NCBI RefSeq assembly: GCF_004359215.1
Contig: NW_027152062.1
Location: 49,098-105,685 of the forward strand
Direction: 5' to 3'
Source: Bremia lactucae
Lineage: Eukaryota > Oomycota > Peronosporomycetes > Peronosporales > Peronosporaceae
Length of the DNA: 56,588 bases
In this document: piece by piece, positions 21,463 to 32,218 of the stretch
Layout of the letters: every line of letters starts with the position of its first letter
How positions within the stretch are numbered: the first letter of the stretch is position 1
Notes under the pieces: model-generated
The model's database searches: none
Told to the model about the DNA's origin: nothing
Seen by the model: only the letters and a program-made list of their open reading frames with translations
Translations under genes and position numbers: made by a program

Positions 21463-22776
21463 ATATCATAAAATAATTATGCATCTTGCCTTGCATGATC
21501 AGCAAATTAGAACCGGGTCTTCCTAGCTAGTGTGATGCGCGCGTGTATCATGGAGTAACTCCTAAAATTTAAAGCGCTCTAGGTTTTGCAGCTCGACCCA
21601 GTGCCCCTGTACCGACCTTGTTCTTTTTGTCGTATTTAAATCACAACACCCCCCTATGCTGCTCAGCCGTCATCTTGTGGCGTTATGCCAGTGGCGTCAT
21701 TGGCGCCGCGCGCCAATGACTTTCTAGTTCGGCTATGCCGTCACAAGCCATTGTAAAATAGAATGGCTGGATGCCCAAAACATTGCAATGCTTTGAATCT
21801 TTGGAGGAGCTGCTGCCGCGATTTTGTTCTAATTTATACAGGATTTTAAAATGGCACGCTGCATAATCCTCTATCACACTAAACTCATCGCAGAAACGGT
21901 TTCTGATACCAGTCACAGCTCAACGTGCATGAAGGTTGCAGATGCATCCTCACAGAAGACTCATTCGACTGATTGTTAATTTAACAAATTTGAACGGAAT
22001 CCAGTAATTGTATTTAGTTGATCACGTTCATTCACAGGCAGTATGGGTTAAATCTTATCACTAATTCGTGTGCTCGAAAACATTTAGCAACTAATATGTG
22101 ACAAAAGAAGTACCGTGTCAAAGCACGATCACGTTTTTAGCTCTAAGCTATAAATTGAAAGAAGTGCGAGTTTCACACAGCAATGCGGCATGCGACACCG
22201 AGCAGATATTCTGATAGGTTTCAGGAGACTTGGTGCTTACTTAAGTAAAGTAGTAGTTAAGTATGCCAGATTACTTCTGACGACAGACGGTACCGCTGTG
22301 ACAACTTTTTTTACCAGTTCCTTATAACGGATGCTTTTGTTAAGTAAGTCACTTTTGCGAAAATTGACCAGAATAGCATGAAGTTCTGTTAAATTTGAAA
22401 GAATCAAGACCACAGTAACAAAAGCTTCACATGAATTACGTTTTGATTTCACATTTTAGACTCCCTGATTTATGTTGTCAAGCATAGTAATCAAGAGAGG
22501 TAGGACCTCGACAATCAAGTGACCCCTTCGTACCCGTACCCATTTAGTTACGTACTTTTTACGAACCACCTGACTTTTCATTGACTACTAAAATGAAATG
22601 CCATCATTGAAGATAATTCTTCGCATAAAAATCCAAGTGTAACGGATTTTCTGTGCTGCCTGCAAAACTTAATGGAAGATGGAAATCGCGCTGGCGTTAC
22701 TTCAGCCAATAAGCCAGCGCGCGTTCCTTTCCCAGCTTAAAATATACGGGGAGATTGGAACCCGACCAAAGGACCG
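21463..22776. other. Intergenic region between synthase and flippase genes
   Basis: About 1.3 kb with only short, motif-free ORFs on both strands. No retroelement piece is recognised. It presumably holds the 3' UTR of the synthase gene and the promoter of the flippase gene. Confidence 0.45.
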
Positions 22777-25700
22777 ATGCGCGTCGAGTTCGCGGCGCCC
22801 TCACCTTCCGACAGCACAACGGCCTACACTTTAGATATGGGTGCACAAGCCGCGGCCTCATCGTCGACGGAAAGCGCGACGCCAGTCGTTTCTGTGCAAC
22901 CTAAGAATTTGCGCCGCGGCAATACATTTACGGGCGCCAATGAGGAGGAACAACGCAACATCATCTCCCTCCGATATCGAGCTGACAGTATGGCGGACTC
23001 AGTGGCGTCAGACTCGGATCCTGATGCTGAGGCGAAGCTTTGGAATCTGTTTGAGCAGGTCTTTTGTTTTTTGAAGGGCATGACCATTTACCAGACGCGA
23101 CGTCGACTCAAGTTCACAATCGTGTCCCAAACTGTCATTAACTCGCTACGTATCTTTCCGATCATCTTAGGACTAAGCTTTGAAGCCACTTTACCTGTGC
23201 TGATTCTATATGTGACGCTCGTGTTTGGCTGGCATGGGACGAAATTTCTTGTACCCAAATTTTTGTTAAGCTACAAGATTGGGATGCAACTTACGCTGCT
23301 TGTGGATGTTATATGGTATTACAAGGGCTACAATGGTAAACTAAATAGTGTCAGTAGCGGCACGTCTGTGCTTATGCAAGGCTTTTTTTCCATTCTGCTC
23401 ACGATTCTTAACATAATGGGGTTCATGTATGGCTGGAAACTTCGCCGCATTGTCAAGGCGGTGCAGAATCAGCGAGAATGCGACCGCGCCGCGCTTGCTA
23501 CGATGATGCCATCTCCAATGAGGGTGAATTCGCTGCACCAGGCGCTGTCTGTCCAATCTTCGTCCGAGGCAGACAAAGACGACGGACCTTCTGTACGTCG
23601 TAATATTAAAGTGGCGCGAGACACCCCGAGCAGCAAATCGCGACGTGCACAGTCTGGTATTATAGCATCGCTGCTTGAAGCGTTCAAAACCTCCAAGCAG
23701 CGTCAGAAGGAAGCAGCAGCTCAGGAAGCTGCGCCTGTGTTCTGCTCTAACCTCATGGTTACAAGCAAGTATACTTACTACAACTTTATCTTTGTTTTTC
23801 TTAAGATGCAGTTTAGCCGACTTGCCAACTTGTACACGACGATTGTCGTGGCGCTATGTTTCTTTGATTTTTCTCCCGTAAGTCCCGTGGCAAGTCTTAC
23901 GCCTCTTTTAATTGTGTTTGCCACCTCGGCACTCAAGGACGTGAGCGAAGATCTTCGCAGACAGAAAGGAGATGTTCAGGTGAACTCAAGACCTGCACAC
24001 ATTGTGCGTCGTAACGAGCTTGGTGACCTCATGCATATTGATGGGAAATGGCAGGACATTGAAGTGGGAGATATATTGCTTTTAAAAAACGGAGATCAAG
24101 TGCCAGCTGACTGCATATTACTAGCAACTAGTCGGCCTGATGGCAGGTGCTACGTGGAAACTGCAAACTTGGATGGTGAAACCAATTTAAAGATCCGTCA
24201 GGTTGCCAGCTGTACGAAGCCATTCGTGACTGCTGAAGATATCTTGGAACAGCATAGACTTGAAGTGGAATGCGACGTGCCTAACAAGGATTTATTTTAC
24301 TTTGACGGTGTGATTAAGATTGGCAAGGCCACTGACGATGCTGGTAATAATGCTACTAAAGATGACGCAAAAGCTAGCTTAACGATGGACAATTTGATTT
24401 TACGCGGTAGTGAAAGTCGAAACGCGGAGTGGACTTTAGGACTCGTCATCTACACGGGCAAGGAGACTAAGGTTCAAATGAACTCGGTCGCGGTCCCGCT
24501 CAAGCGAAGTTTTGTAGAAAAGACGCTGGATACCATGTTTGTGCTGGTTCTGATGTTACTGTTTGCTATTTCAATTGCTTGCACGCTTGGCAATAATAAC
24601 TGGAATTTGGACTTGGCGGAAGATATGACGCCGTGGTACATAAAAGAAGACGCCAATGGCTATATTTTTTTGAGTTATCTTATTTTGTTTAACAATTTGA
24701 TCCCGCTTTCAATGTATGTGACCATGGAAGGTGTACGATTTGTTCATGCGCGGTATATTGAAAATGACCTGGAAATGTACGATGCGAAAACCGACACACC
24801 CGCTCAAGTTCGCAACAGCAATATTAATGAAGATCTTGGGCAGATTCAATATATATTTTCGGACAAAACAGGGACTCTGACTTGCAACGAAATGATCTTT
24901 TCCAAGTGCACAATTGCGGGACTTCGCTACAATGACATTGACGTAGACCCTGCCAAGCATGTGAGACCAGGCACACGTTTTAATGATAGCCGATTGCTGG
25001 CGCGATTGAACGCGAACCACTCGACAAAAAAAGAAATTCACGATTTCTTGCTGCTACTGACAATTTGCAATACTGTGATACCTGAAATGAGCAGTCGTCC
25101 TACATCGCCTACGTCGAGCAGTAGTTCGTACTCTACTCATTCACAGCCGATTAAGTACAATGCGTCTTCCCCAGATGAAGAGGCTTTGGTTTTAGCCGCC
25201 GCCGATCTTGGCTACGTCCTCGAGTCTCGTGACGGCCCTGTATGTAATACGCTTATTCAGGGCAAACCAATGTCGTTTGAAATTCTTAATGTGCTGGAAT
25301 TTAATAGCGATAGAAAGCGTATGTCGGTCATCGTTCGATTCCCTGATGGCAGTATTGTGCTATATTGTAAAGGTGCTGATGACATAATTTTTGACCTGTT
25401 ATCTAAGACCCAGCCCCAGGGAGTAGCACATGTGACTCGTGGCCACCTCCAGGAATATGCTTCTGAAGGTCTTCGGACTTTGACAACTGCTGTGCGCCGT
25501 TTAACTCAGGAAGAGTATGACCAGTGGAATCAATTGTACAGGCAAGCAGAATATTCTATGAATGGTCGTGCTGCTAAAATCGCCAAGGTTTCAGCAATTA
25601 TTGAAGTTGAATTGACTCTGCTAGGTGCAACGGCTATTGAGGACAGGCTTCAAGATGGTGTAGAAGAATCGATTTGCGCTTTACGTAAGGCTGGCATTAA

Positions 25701-27561
25701 ATTTTGGGTGCTTACGGGTGACAAGAAGGAAACGGCACTTAGTATCGGCATGTCGTCTCATGTGATCGATGATAATATGGATGTAATTGTGTTAGGCCAA
25801 CGCGATAAAGGCTCTTTGCGTGCACGACTAGAGGAGCTATACGTAGACCTAGTAGAAGACAAGTGGGGATCCGACGAGACTTCATCAGCGACGAGTGTGC
25901 TGTGGGAAACGTTAAAGCGAGCGATTTTGTACCTCTGGGATCTCATAAAGCTAGCCTTGGTGGGACGAGATGAAGAGGCAGAGGCTCGAAAGAAGCGAAG
26001 ACGTCTTCCTCGTCGTGATCACGGCGGTGCTGAGGCGACTGCCGCTGCTGGTTCTAACAATTACGATGAAGTTTATCCAGCTCAGCTCAACCGAAATTTA
26101 TCTGAGAGTAGTTTTGGTCGTAATCTATGTGACCACGACTTTGAGGCAAAAAAAGAATTGATGACTGGAGGAACTGATAGTATGTGCAGTGCGGACTTCA
26201 TCGACGAGGAGCTAGAATTCGCCATGGTCATCGATGGTAAAACCCTAGCTCTTGTGCTTGATGATGATATCAAGTACCTTTTTTTGGCTGTAGCTACGCA
26301 ATGTAAGTCGGTTATTTGCTGTCGCTGCTCGCCATCTCAGAAGGCTTCTGTTGTGAAACTTGTGACGGAGCCCACACTTATGTTTTCTCCTGGCAATATT
26401 ACGCTTGCAATTGGAGATGGTGCCAATGACGTGCCAATGATACAGGCTGCGAACGTCGGTGTCGGCATAAGTGGCAAAGAGGGTCGCCAGGCGGTTCTTT
26501 CCAGTGATTATTCCATCGCAGAATTTCAGTACCTCAAACGGTTGCTCTTAGTGCACGGCAATTACAGTTACAAGCGAATTTCCAAGCTTATTTTGTTTTC
26601 GTTTATGAAGAATGTGGCTTTGTCGATGTCTAACTTCTTCTTGGCAATGCAGACAATGTATAGTGGATTACTTATGTACTTTAGTATTTTTTTCACGCTT
26701 TACAATGCGCTATTCACGACAATTCCTATCGTGATTATTGCCATGTACAACCAGGACGTCTCCCCTGTAGTGCTAATGCAGTATCCTACACTATATGTGA
26801 ATGGGCTGAAAAATCGGTCGTTTAATTGGCTATCTTTTTTTGCGTGGTGTCTGCTTGGTGCATGGCATGCCTACGTGGTCTACGCAGTGCCATTTTTTAC
26901 AAATGGGTCTGTTGTGTGGTACTTTTCAAGTGCATCTCCGAGTATTCAGTTTGACAAACGCGACTTAGGCCTTTGGGCGAACGGTGTGGCTTCTTACACG
27001 TATCTAATCACAGCTTCAACGGTGCAAGTGTCTTTAATGACGAGTAATTGGACTCGGGCTAATGCAATTTCGACTGTGGGAACGCTGTGTTTTTACTATC
27101 TTTTCACGGCATTCTTCTGTTCTGTATTCGGATGGACAGAGACGGACTTTTACGACACTGAAGTAGGCTACGGAGTCCTTAGCCAGCTTGTAAACGAAGC
27201 GTGGTTTTGGCTTGGCCTGCTTTTCTCTGCAATCATTGCCGTTCTACCAAATTACATCGCAAAAGCCGGGCGAGTCTTGTTTTATCCAGAGCCGTCGCAC
27301 TTAATGCGTGAGTGGAATCGTTTGGCTAAGGGCGAAGATGCTGTCGTGGTCGCAGACTCGCCAAGACTTGTTCGTCGCAACACGGGCTTTGCCTTCTCGC
27401 ATTTTCCTGGCGAAACAGAAATGGCGTTGGGCACGTTTCGAAGCAGCGACACACACACAGGGATGAGATCGGACAATTTGGGTGTTGGTTCGAGTATGCA
27501 GTTGCCTCTGTCCTCGACTGCAGTAGGCTCCTCACTCAACGCCGAGGCAATTATAAGTTGA
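22777..27561 (+). CDS. P4-type ATPase (phospholipid flippase) with N-terminal membrane extension
   Basis: A 1,594-aa intronless ORF. P4 landmarks: T-S-K-Y-T-Y-Y-N-F near residue 329, the D-G-E-T actuator motif at 466-469, D-K-T-G-T-L-T with the phosphorylated Asp at about 696, K-G-A-D-D, T-G-D-K-K-E-T, and G-D-G-A-N-D at 1213-1218. A hydrophobic C-terminal membrane block follows. Family members move aminophospholipids to the cytosolic leaflet using ATP, usually with a CDC50 partner. The first ~90 residues look disordered. Residues about 112-225 contain several extra hydrophobic segments ahead of the standard first transmembrane pair, which is not the usual P4 layout. A charged cytosolic linker (230-315) joins the two parts. 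Confidence 0.93.
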   Translation: MRVEFAAPSPSDSTTAYTLDMGAQAAASSSTESATPVVSVQPKNLRRGNTFTGANEEEQRNIISLRYRADSMADSVASDSDPDAEAKLWNLFEQVFCFLKGMTIYQTRRRLKFTIVSQTVINSLRIFPIILGLSFEATLPVLILYVTLVFGWHGTKFLVPKFLLSYKIGMQLTLLVDVIWYYKGYNGKLNSVSSGTSVLMQGFFSILLTILNIMGFMYGWKLRRIVKAVQNQRECDRAALATMMPSPMRVNSLHQALSVQSSSEADKDDGPSVRRNIKVARDTPSSKSRRAQSGIIASLLEAFKTSKQRQKEAAAQEAAPVFCSNLMVTSKYTYYNFIFVFLKMQFSRLANLYTTIVVALCFFDFSPVSPVASLTPLLIVFATSALKDVSEDLRRQKGDVQVNSRPAHIVRRNELGDLMHIDGKWQDIEVGDILLLKNGDQVPADCILLATSRPDGRCYVETANLDGETNLKIRQVASCTKPFVTAEDILEQHRLEVECDVPNKDLFYFDGVIKIGKATDDAGNNATKDDAKASLTMDNLILRGSESRNAEWTLGLVIYTGKETKVQMNSVAVPLKRSFVEKTLDTMFVLVLMLLFAISIACTLGNNNWNLDLAEDMTPWYIKEDANGYIFLSYLILFNNLIPLSMYVTMEGVRFVHARYIENDLEMYDAKTDTPAQVRNSNINEDLGQIQYIFSDKTGTLTCNEMIFSKCTIAGLRYNDIDVDPAKHVRPGTRFNDSRLLARLNANHSTKKEIHDFLLLLTICNTVIPEMSSRPTSPTSSSSSYSTHSQPIKYNASSPDEEALVLAAADLGYVLESRDGPVCNTLIQGKPMSFEILNVLEFNSDRKRMSVIVRFPDGSIVLYCKGADDIIFDLLSKTQPQGVAHVTRGHLQEYASEGLRTLTTAVRRLTQEEYDQWNQLYRQAEYSMNGRAAKIAKVSAIIEVELTLLGATAIEDRLQDGVEESICALRKAGIKFWVLTGDKKETALSIGMSSHVIDDNMDVIVLGQRDKGSLRARLEELYVDLVEDKWGSDETSSATSVLWETLKRAILYLWDLIKLALVGRDEEAEARKKRRRLPRRDHGGAEATAAAGSNNYDEVYPAQLNRNLSESSFGRNLCDHDFEAKKELMTGGTDSMCSADFIDEELEFAMVIDGKTLALVLDDDIKYLFLAVATQCKSVICCRCSPSQKASVVKLVTEPTLMFSPGNITLAIGDGANDVPMIQAANVGVGISGKEGRQAVLSSDYSIAEFQYLKRLLLVHGNYSYKRISKLILFSFMKNVALSMSNFFLAMQTMYSGLLMYFSIFFTLYNALFTTIPIVIIAMYNQDVSPVVLMQYPTLYVNGLKNRSFNWLSFFAWCLLGAWHAYVVYAVPFFTNGSVVWYFSSASPSIQFDKRDLGLWANGVASYTYLITASTVQVSLMTSNWTRANAISTVGTLCFYYLFTAFFCSVFGWTETDFYDTEVGYGVLSQLVNEAWFWLGLLFSAIIAVLPNYIAKAGRVLFYPEPSHLMREWNRLAKGEDAVVVADSPRLVRRNTGFAFSHFPGETEMALGTFRSSDTHTGMRSDNLGVGSSMQLPLSSTAVGSSLNAEAIIS

Positions 27562-28052
27562 GGCGATTTTGATAGACAAGTTGTGCAATGCCAATTTGAG
27601 CCGAACCCACTAGTGAACATGCAGCGTATGTAACATACTACTGCATTCAATAATTCGGTGGAGGAGATGGCTCTGACAAACTTGGCGATGCGTTTTTTAA
27701 CTTTTTACTAGTTGAATAAAGAGATACCTTGCGAGAGAAGCTAGTTTATATTTCTTTTATAGTCAAAGCGATTTGCTCGGATTGTCAGCCGTCAAAGTAG
27801 CAGCCAACACAGTTTGCTCGGAGGTTTATTCTTAAATAATCGAGCATAAACTTAGAAAGACGTTGGTTGACTGTGCAAAGACATCAGCTAAAGTTAAGTA
27901 TGGCACCAAGAATGTAATAAGTCAATCAAAATTTCTGCGGTTATGCCCTTAAATTTTGTCGTTACGCTCTCATCAGTGAGACTCAAAGCTTTGTCTCTAT
28001 CATATTAAAAAACATTTTAACAGATTCTGCCTTCGAGTCCATTTATTTAAAA
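27562..28052. other. Intergenic region, no gene seen
   Basis: A/T-rich sequence downstream of the flippase gene. No coding reading frame, retroelement piece or tRNA is recognisable in it. Confidence 0.5.
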
Positions 28053-28123
28053 GCAAAAAAAGGGAGTCGAACCCTCAACATAATCCTTGGCAAGGTTAGA
28101 CTCTACCATTGAGCTATTTTTGC
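28053..28123 (-). tRNA. tRNA-Gly(GCC), organelle-type, probably a relic
   Basis: The minus strand folds as a 71-nt cloverleaf. The acceptor stem is GCAAAAA/TTTTTGC, the D-arm GCTC-AATGGTA-GAGT, the anticodon loop TTGCCAA (anticodon GCC), and the T-arm GAGGG-TTCGACT-CCCTT. The D-arm and the A/T-rich acceptor look bacterial or mitochondrial rather than like a eukaryotic cytosolic tRNA-Gly. Two of five anticodon-stem pairs are mismatched (T-T and A-A). It may be a decaying insertion of mitochondrial DNA. No CCA is encoded. Confidence 0.6.
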
Positions 28124-29876
28124 AAAATCTTTATTTATTTGGGGATTTCCCTTTTACGGTGCTGATAGTGGCTGAAACATATTTCAATTTCGAAATTTCG
28201 TCGTGCAAACAACATGCCTGTGTATCGTATTTTTGCCAAATCTGCAACCAACTTTGCTGATCATCTCGTTTAACGTGAGCTCAACAGACTTGAGCGAGAC
28301 AACTCTGTCCAATTCCTCTCGCATGCATCCTAAAATTTAGAATCGGGCACTTAAATTTCAAGCACAGTGACGGACATGGATAACGAGCGCACTGGGTTGC
28401 TTCTTGAGCATTGATTACAAAAGTGGCACACTTTCGCTTTTTTCAGTTGACAGCGCGTGAGCGAAGCCTGCAAACTCAAACAATTTCTATTATTTATTTC
28501 AGAAATACTTTGTCCATCTAAGAAATTTGATTTAACTAACGACTGAGCCGACTTTGATTTTCAGAAATACTCTGTGTATCTTATGCAACTTAAGTAGCCA
28601 TCCTGACGTCGCGGACTATACGAAAAAATGCCGATCCCGGAACATTACGATCAGCATCACATAAAGATGCAACTTGCGGTGAAGTGCGATATTTTTGGCG
28701 TTGTTATTGTATTTTTGACGAAATGAAATATCCAGGACGTATTTATAAGCGAGGTGGCTAAGAATTGACCATTGATGAGATAGGATAAGATCGTTTTTCG
28801 AGGTTGCGCGTGGAATATCACACTCTCTATTCGAAGAGCTTAGAGAATCGTCCGAGCTGTCTCTAGGCAATTACTTCACGCAAATTTTGATTTCGACGAT
28901 TCAGCTTTATCACTGAAACCTCGAAGTGGTCCAAGTTCAGTCTCACGTGCCAGTTTTAAATGCGCCTCATGCAAGTGTGATATGCAGGCTTTTTAATGCG
29001 ACATAGAGACAAAATGATAAACAGTTAACGAGTGTAAAGTGATATTCATTTTTTTGTTTCATGGCTTGTTGCCTTTGGTCTGATGGTGAAAAGATAACGA
29101 CTTCTTAAGTGACTATATGCGTTCATCTCATGCCGAATATTCCTGCAACTTTGAGTCGTTATTTTTGCATTGAGTAAAAAGCAGGTCGCTGTGTTGTGAA
29201 ACAATTGTGGTCAACCACGATCAATAGTTTGTAACTGTAATTAATCTTGCTTGTTATCGATCGTGTCGATCGATAGCAAGCAAAGGAAAGGCGCCGTGCT
29301 GGCGATTATAAAACATAGTACGCCAGTGCTTTTTTCATGATGCCATGCGTAAGTTACGCTATGTGCTGGCGATGGTCAAATTGCAACGATAATTTTCACG
29401 ATGTGTCCTATTACTCGATAAAGTTTTATGCTTTCGTACGATAGATTTTAAACCTGCATCTCAAAGCGACGATGTGCTCGCCTTGCACATATTTCGTATT
29501 GCGGCGACACTTGGTTGCTATGAAGACACGATTACTACTACTCGCAAAACCAATAAAGTGGCAAGTTGGTAAATTATAAGTTAGATGATGAATTGGAAAA
29601 ACACGCAAATATAAGAAAAGAATGGTTTGCCACCTCCATAATAGAGAGGTCATTTCTGTGTACGTGCGCTTCGTTTTCACATTACTTCTATTGTAAATCA
29701 GAGCGGCTAGCTGGTTCAATTTGGGGAAAGGCCGTTAACGATATCTTGCTGGCGCCAATACAGGCCCAATCGCGCAGTTTGTAGAACGTACTTCAGCCTC
29801 ATCACTGAAAAAGCAAAACATTCAATTTTATTTTACTTTGGCAAAAGTTAATTTAGAATTTGGACGTGCTCAATCA
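28124..29876. other. Intergenic region with one hairpin
   Basis: No convincing gene. Short open frames on both strands lack any recognisable motif. A 17-bp inverted repeat at 29247-29283 is the only distinct structure. Confidence 0.45.
29247..29283. repeat. 17-bp inverted repeat (hairpin)
   Basis: The arms (TTGCTTGTTATCGATCG and its complement with one mismatch) are separated by 3 nt. No role is apparent. It is not next to a gene end. Confidence 0.55.
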
Positions 29877-30237
29877 TTATTGTAGATGTGTCTTACTGAG
29901 AGATGCGCGAGCCGTCTGATTTGCACCAATATTAGCAGCAGCACTGTTTATAGTATTGATACTGTAGATAGCATTCGTGTCACTAACGTGGAAATAAATA
30001 TACTAGACTCACCAGTCATGATAGCGATCCACGTGAATCATTTTATGAGCTTCTTGAATAAGTCTAGAAGCCTGCCTCTTCCGACCATAAATCAGCATTA
30101 CCGTCTCCTCTGCCCTCGCCTCACCAAAACCTAAACTTCATACCTGGCAAATACGTTTTATGCATATAATATACAAAACTGCCGCTAGTCATCGATTCTC
30201 CATGACGTGACGTCTCACTCATACCGGACATTGGCAT
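29877..30237 (-). CDS. Possible small spliced gene, 73 aa, unknown
   Basis: Three exons (30237-30219, 30130-30013, 29961-29877) join by GT-AG introns of 88 and 51 nt. Phases agree and the frame runs from ATG to TAA. The middle exon has a protein-like reading, M-L-I-Y-G-R-K-R-Q-A-S-R-L-I-Q-E-A-H-K. The predicted protein begins M-P-M-S-G-M-S. I do not recognise a family. It would be transcribed away from the Cys/His gene at 30325, about 90 bp apart. It could equally be chance; only splice consistency and codon appearance support it. Confidence 0.35.
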
Positions 30238-30324
30238 CTTAAAGGTGTAGAATCTTACAACTAATCCCATTACACAATTGGTAGCATTCTGAACAAAAGA
30301 ACGTCCCCATATTTATCATTTAAA

Positions 30325-31026
30325 ATGCAAACGACGGACGATGAGTTTAGCTCACTTAAGTGCCGCTACGCCAGCAAGCGCTGCTGGAACTTACGCGCCA
30401 TCAAACGCAATGGCGAGCGTCACAACTTGTGTGAGATGCATCGACAGAAAGCCAATAGTAACCAGCGTCGTCTTGACAAGAAACGAAAAGCAGGCCATGC
30501 CGTGCTTGGTCTGCCCAGCCCCCTGAGCTCTGCTGGATTCTCAGACTTGGAGCGTCGGATGCGAATGCGCGCCTCTATCGCGATTAAACTTGAGCATGAA
30601 CTAGGCATCGTACCTCTCACAACGCAGTATATACATCGTCCATCCCTCGTAGAGCTACAGAGAGCTGCAGGACTTTTAGCCATTGGCCACAGTCGGTCGA
30701 CTTTCAGCACGGAGACGGAGTTGTGGAACGAGTCGCCTAATAGACTATCCCATGCGGCTTGGATGAATGCAACATATCCTAAAAGTCCTCGTGCAATGCT
30801 TCGCGTAGCGAAGATGGAGCCAAGCGCGGAGGCTCGAGTGTGGGTGCAACACAATCAATTGGATGTATTAAAGGCCGATTCAGTTGTAGCTCCAAAACTT
30901 CTTCCATCGATCGCAACCGCAGTCGCAAGGTCAGGAGAAATGCTTGTGAGCTCCGTAAAGTTAAAAAAATCTCGGCTTCCGGATGTCCGACGAGCACCCT
31001 CCCTCGTTACCCGCGCAAACGTCTAA
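30325..31026 (+). CDS. Oomycete-type Cys/His-motif protein, function unknown
   Basis: A single-exon 233-aa ORF. Near residues 13-50 it has spaced Cys and His residues with basic residues: C-R-Y-A-S-K-R-C, then K-R-N-G-E-R-H-N-L-C, then M-H-R, followed by N-Q-R-R-L-D-K-K-R-K. I associate this N-terminal pattern with a group of uncharacterised oomycete proteins and infer a small zinc-binding, possibly nucleic-acid-binding, module. The remaining ~180 residues are Ser/Arg/Ala-rich with no recognised domain. The lysine-rich block could be a nuclear signal. It is the last host gene before the retroelement block. Confidence 0.6.
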   Translation: MQTTDDEFSSLKCRYASKRCWNLRAIKRNGERHNLCEMHRQKANSNQRRLDKKRKAGHAVLGLPSPLSSAGFSDLERRMRMRASIAIKLEHELGIVPLTTQYIHRPSLVELQRAAGLLAIGHSRSTFSTETELWNESPNRLSHAAWMNATYPKSPRAMLRVAKMEPSAEARVWVQHNQLDVLKADSVVAPKLLPSIATAVARSGEMLVSSVKLKKSRLPDVRRAPSLVTRANV

Positions 31027-31149
31027 GCGCGCTGTTGTTTTCTAGAGGGCATTTTTAAGATTGATATCTATAATATATAGTTGCCAGTTTTGAGGTATTT
31101 TCCTATTATCAAACTTCTAATATTTAAGATAAATTCAAGATAAATTTTA

Positions 31150-31335
31150 GTGCAATGATGCTGCGCGTCTGGAGGGATCTGAAGTTTAAGCTTCACAAAG
31201 CGGTGGGCAAGCAAGCTTCCAACAAGAAGGCGTTAAGCCCACCAGCATCCACTTATACAGGTGGCGCCCGATAGGAGTGGCGATTTCGCCCACCTACTCG
31301 CGGCAGCCTATCCTGCTTCCGTTCAGTCGCAGGCC
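31150..31335 (-). mobile_element. Fragment of family A integrase/chromodomain region
   Basis: Its reverse complement aligns by eye with 2380-2520: the same run GAGTAGGTGGGCGA, the ATCGCCACTCCTATCGGGC block, and GGTTGCTTGCCCACCGCT-like sequence. It is far too short to be active. Confidence 0.65.
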
Positions 31336-31338
31336 ATG

Positions 31339-31662
31339 TGTAACGGGGTGTATCGTTACATGAAATTAACAATAAAAGATTGTTAGTTAATATTATCCAA
31401 AAGGTAGATAATATTTGGAGGAAATTACTTTAAATAGTAATTTCCTGAATTCTTATCCATAAATAGGTATAGACCATTATGTCTATTTATTCCGCAGACT
31501 AATCAGCTGTAGAAGTAATCAAAGAGAGTTACGAGATAAGATAGATAAGAATCCAGGAAATTACTATTTAAAGTAATTTCCTCCAAATATTATCTCCCTT
31601 TTGGATAATATTAATTAACATTCTTTTATTGTTAATATCATGTAACGATACACCCCGTTACA
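31339..31662. repeat. Fold-back family B LTR (two LTR ends head-to-head)
   Basis: It starts TGTAACGGGGTGTATCG and ends with the reverse complement of the same terminus. About 213 bp of LTR in + orientation switch to about 111 bp in - orientation at a GATAAGAAT motif that occurs twice in the normal LTR. The flanking bases are also inverted (AGGCCAT on the left, ATGGCCT on the right). Confidence 0.85.
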
Positions 31663-32218
31663 GGTATGGCCTGGTTGGAACACCATAACCCATGGATCGA
31701 TTGGAGGTCTAAGACCTTAGGCGCCACGCGCAATGTTCCTAGCAAAGTCTTAGAGAGTAATGAACCAACCTTTGCTAGTCAACAAAAGCGCTATTGGTGC
31801 GGATCCGTAAATGAGTCTGTCAATGTTTTAGACATGTCTGAGCTAATAAACTCTAATGTTAAAAACATTTATATGTTTTTTCGAACTTCTGCGTCAAAAA
31901 TTTAGGTTTTTCTGGCATTTTCTCATCGAATTACAACAGGCCGCAAGGCAGAATGCTTTACGGGCGGCACGACCGCTGAGGTAGTCATTCCAAAATTAGA
32001 GCTTCCCTCGAACGCAGAAGAAGTAATTGATGATCAGCTAAACTCACATTGAAGACAGAAAATAAGAACTCGACGTTCGATAAAGTGCTGTATGATACTT
32101 ACTGTTTCGTTGTAAATGTACGAATCGGTTTGAATTCAGGGAGCGATGTCTCGTTCACTGGGGTTACTTGCAATCAAAGCGATCCTAACAATCTCGACGT
32201 GGCTCAGTATGACAGCTC
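31663..32218 (+). pseudogene. Gypsy protease/pol linker remnant
   Basis: It opens with M-A-W-L-E-H-H-N-P-W-I-D-W-R, the block that follows retropepsin in these elements (compare G-M-P-W-L-A-K-H-Q-P-W-I-D-W at 35324-35533 on the other strand). The frame stops at 31905. Later parts show linker-like sequence in other frames. It is flanked by LTR pieces on both sides. Confidence 0.65.
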
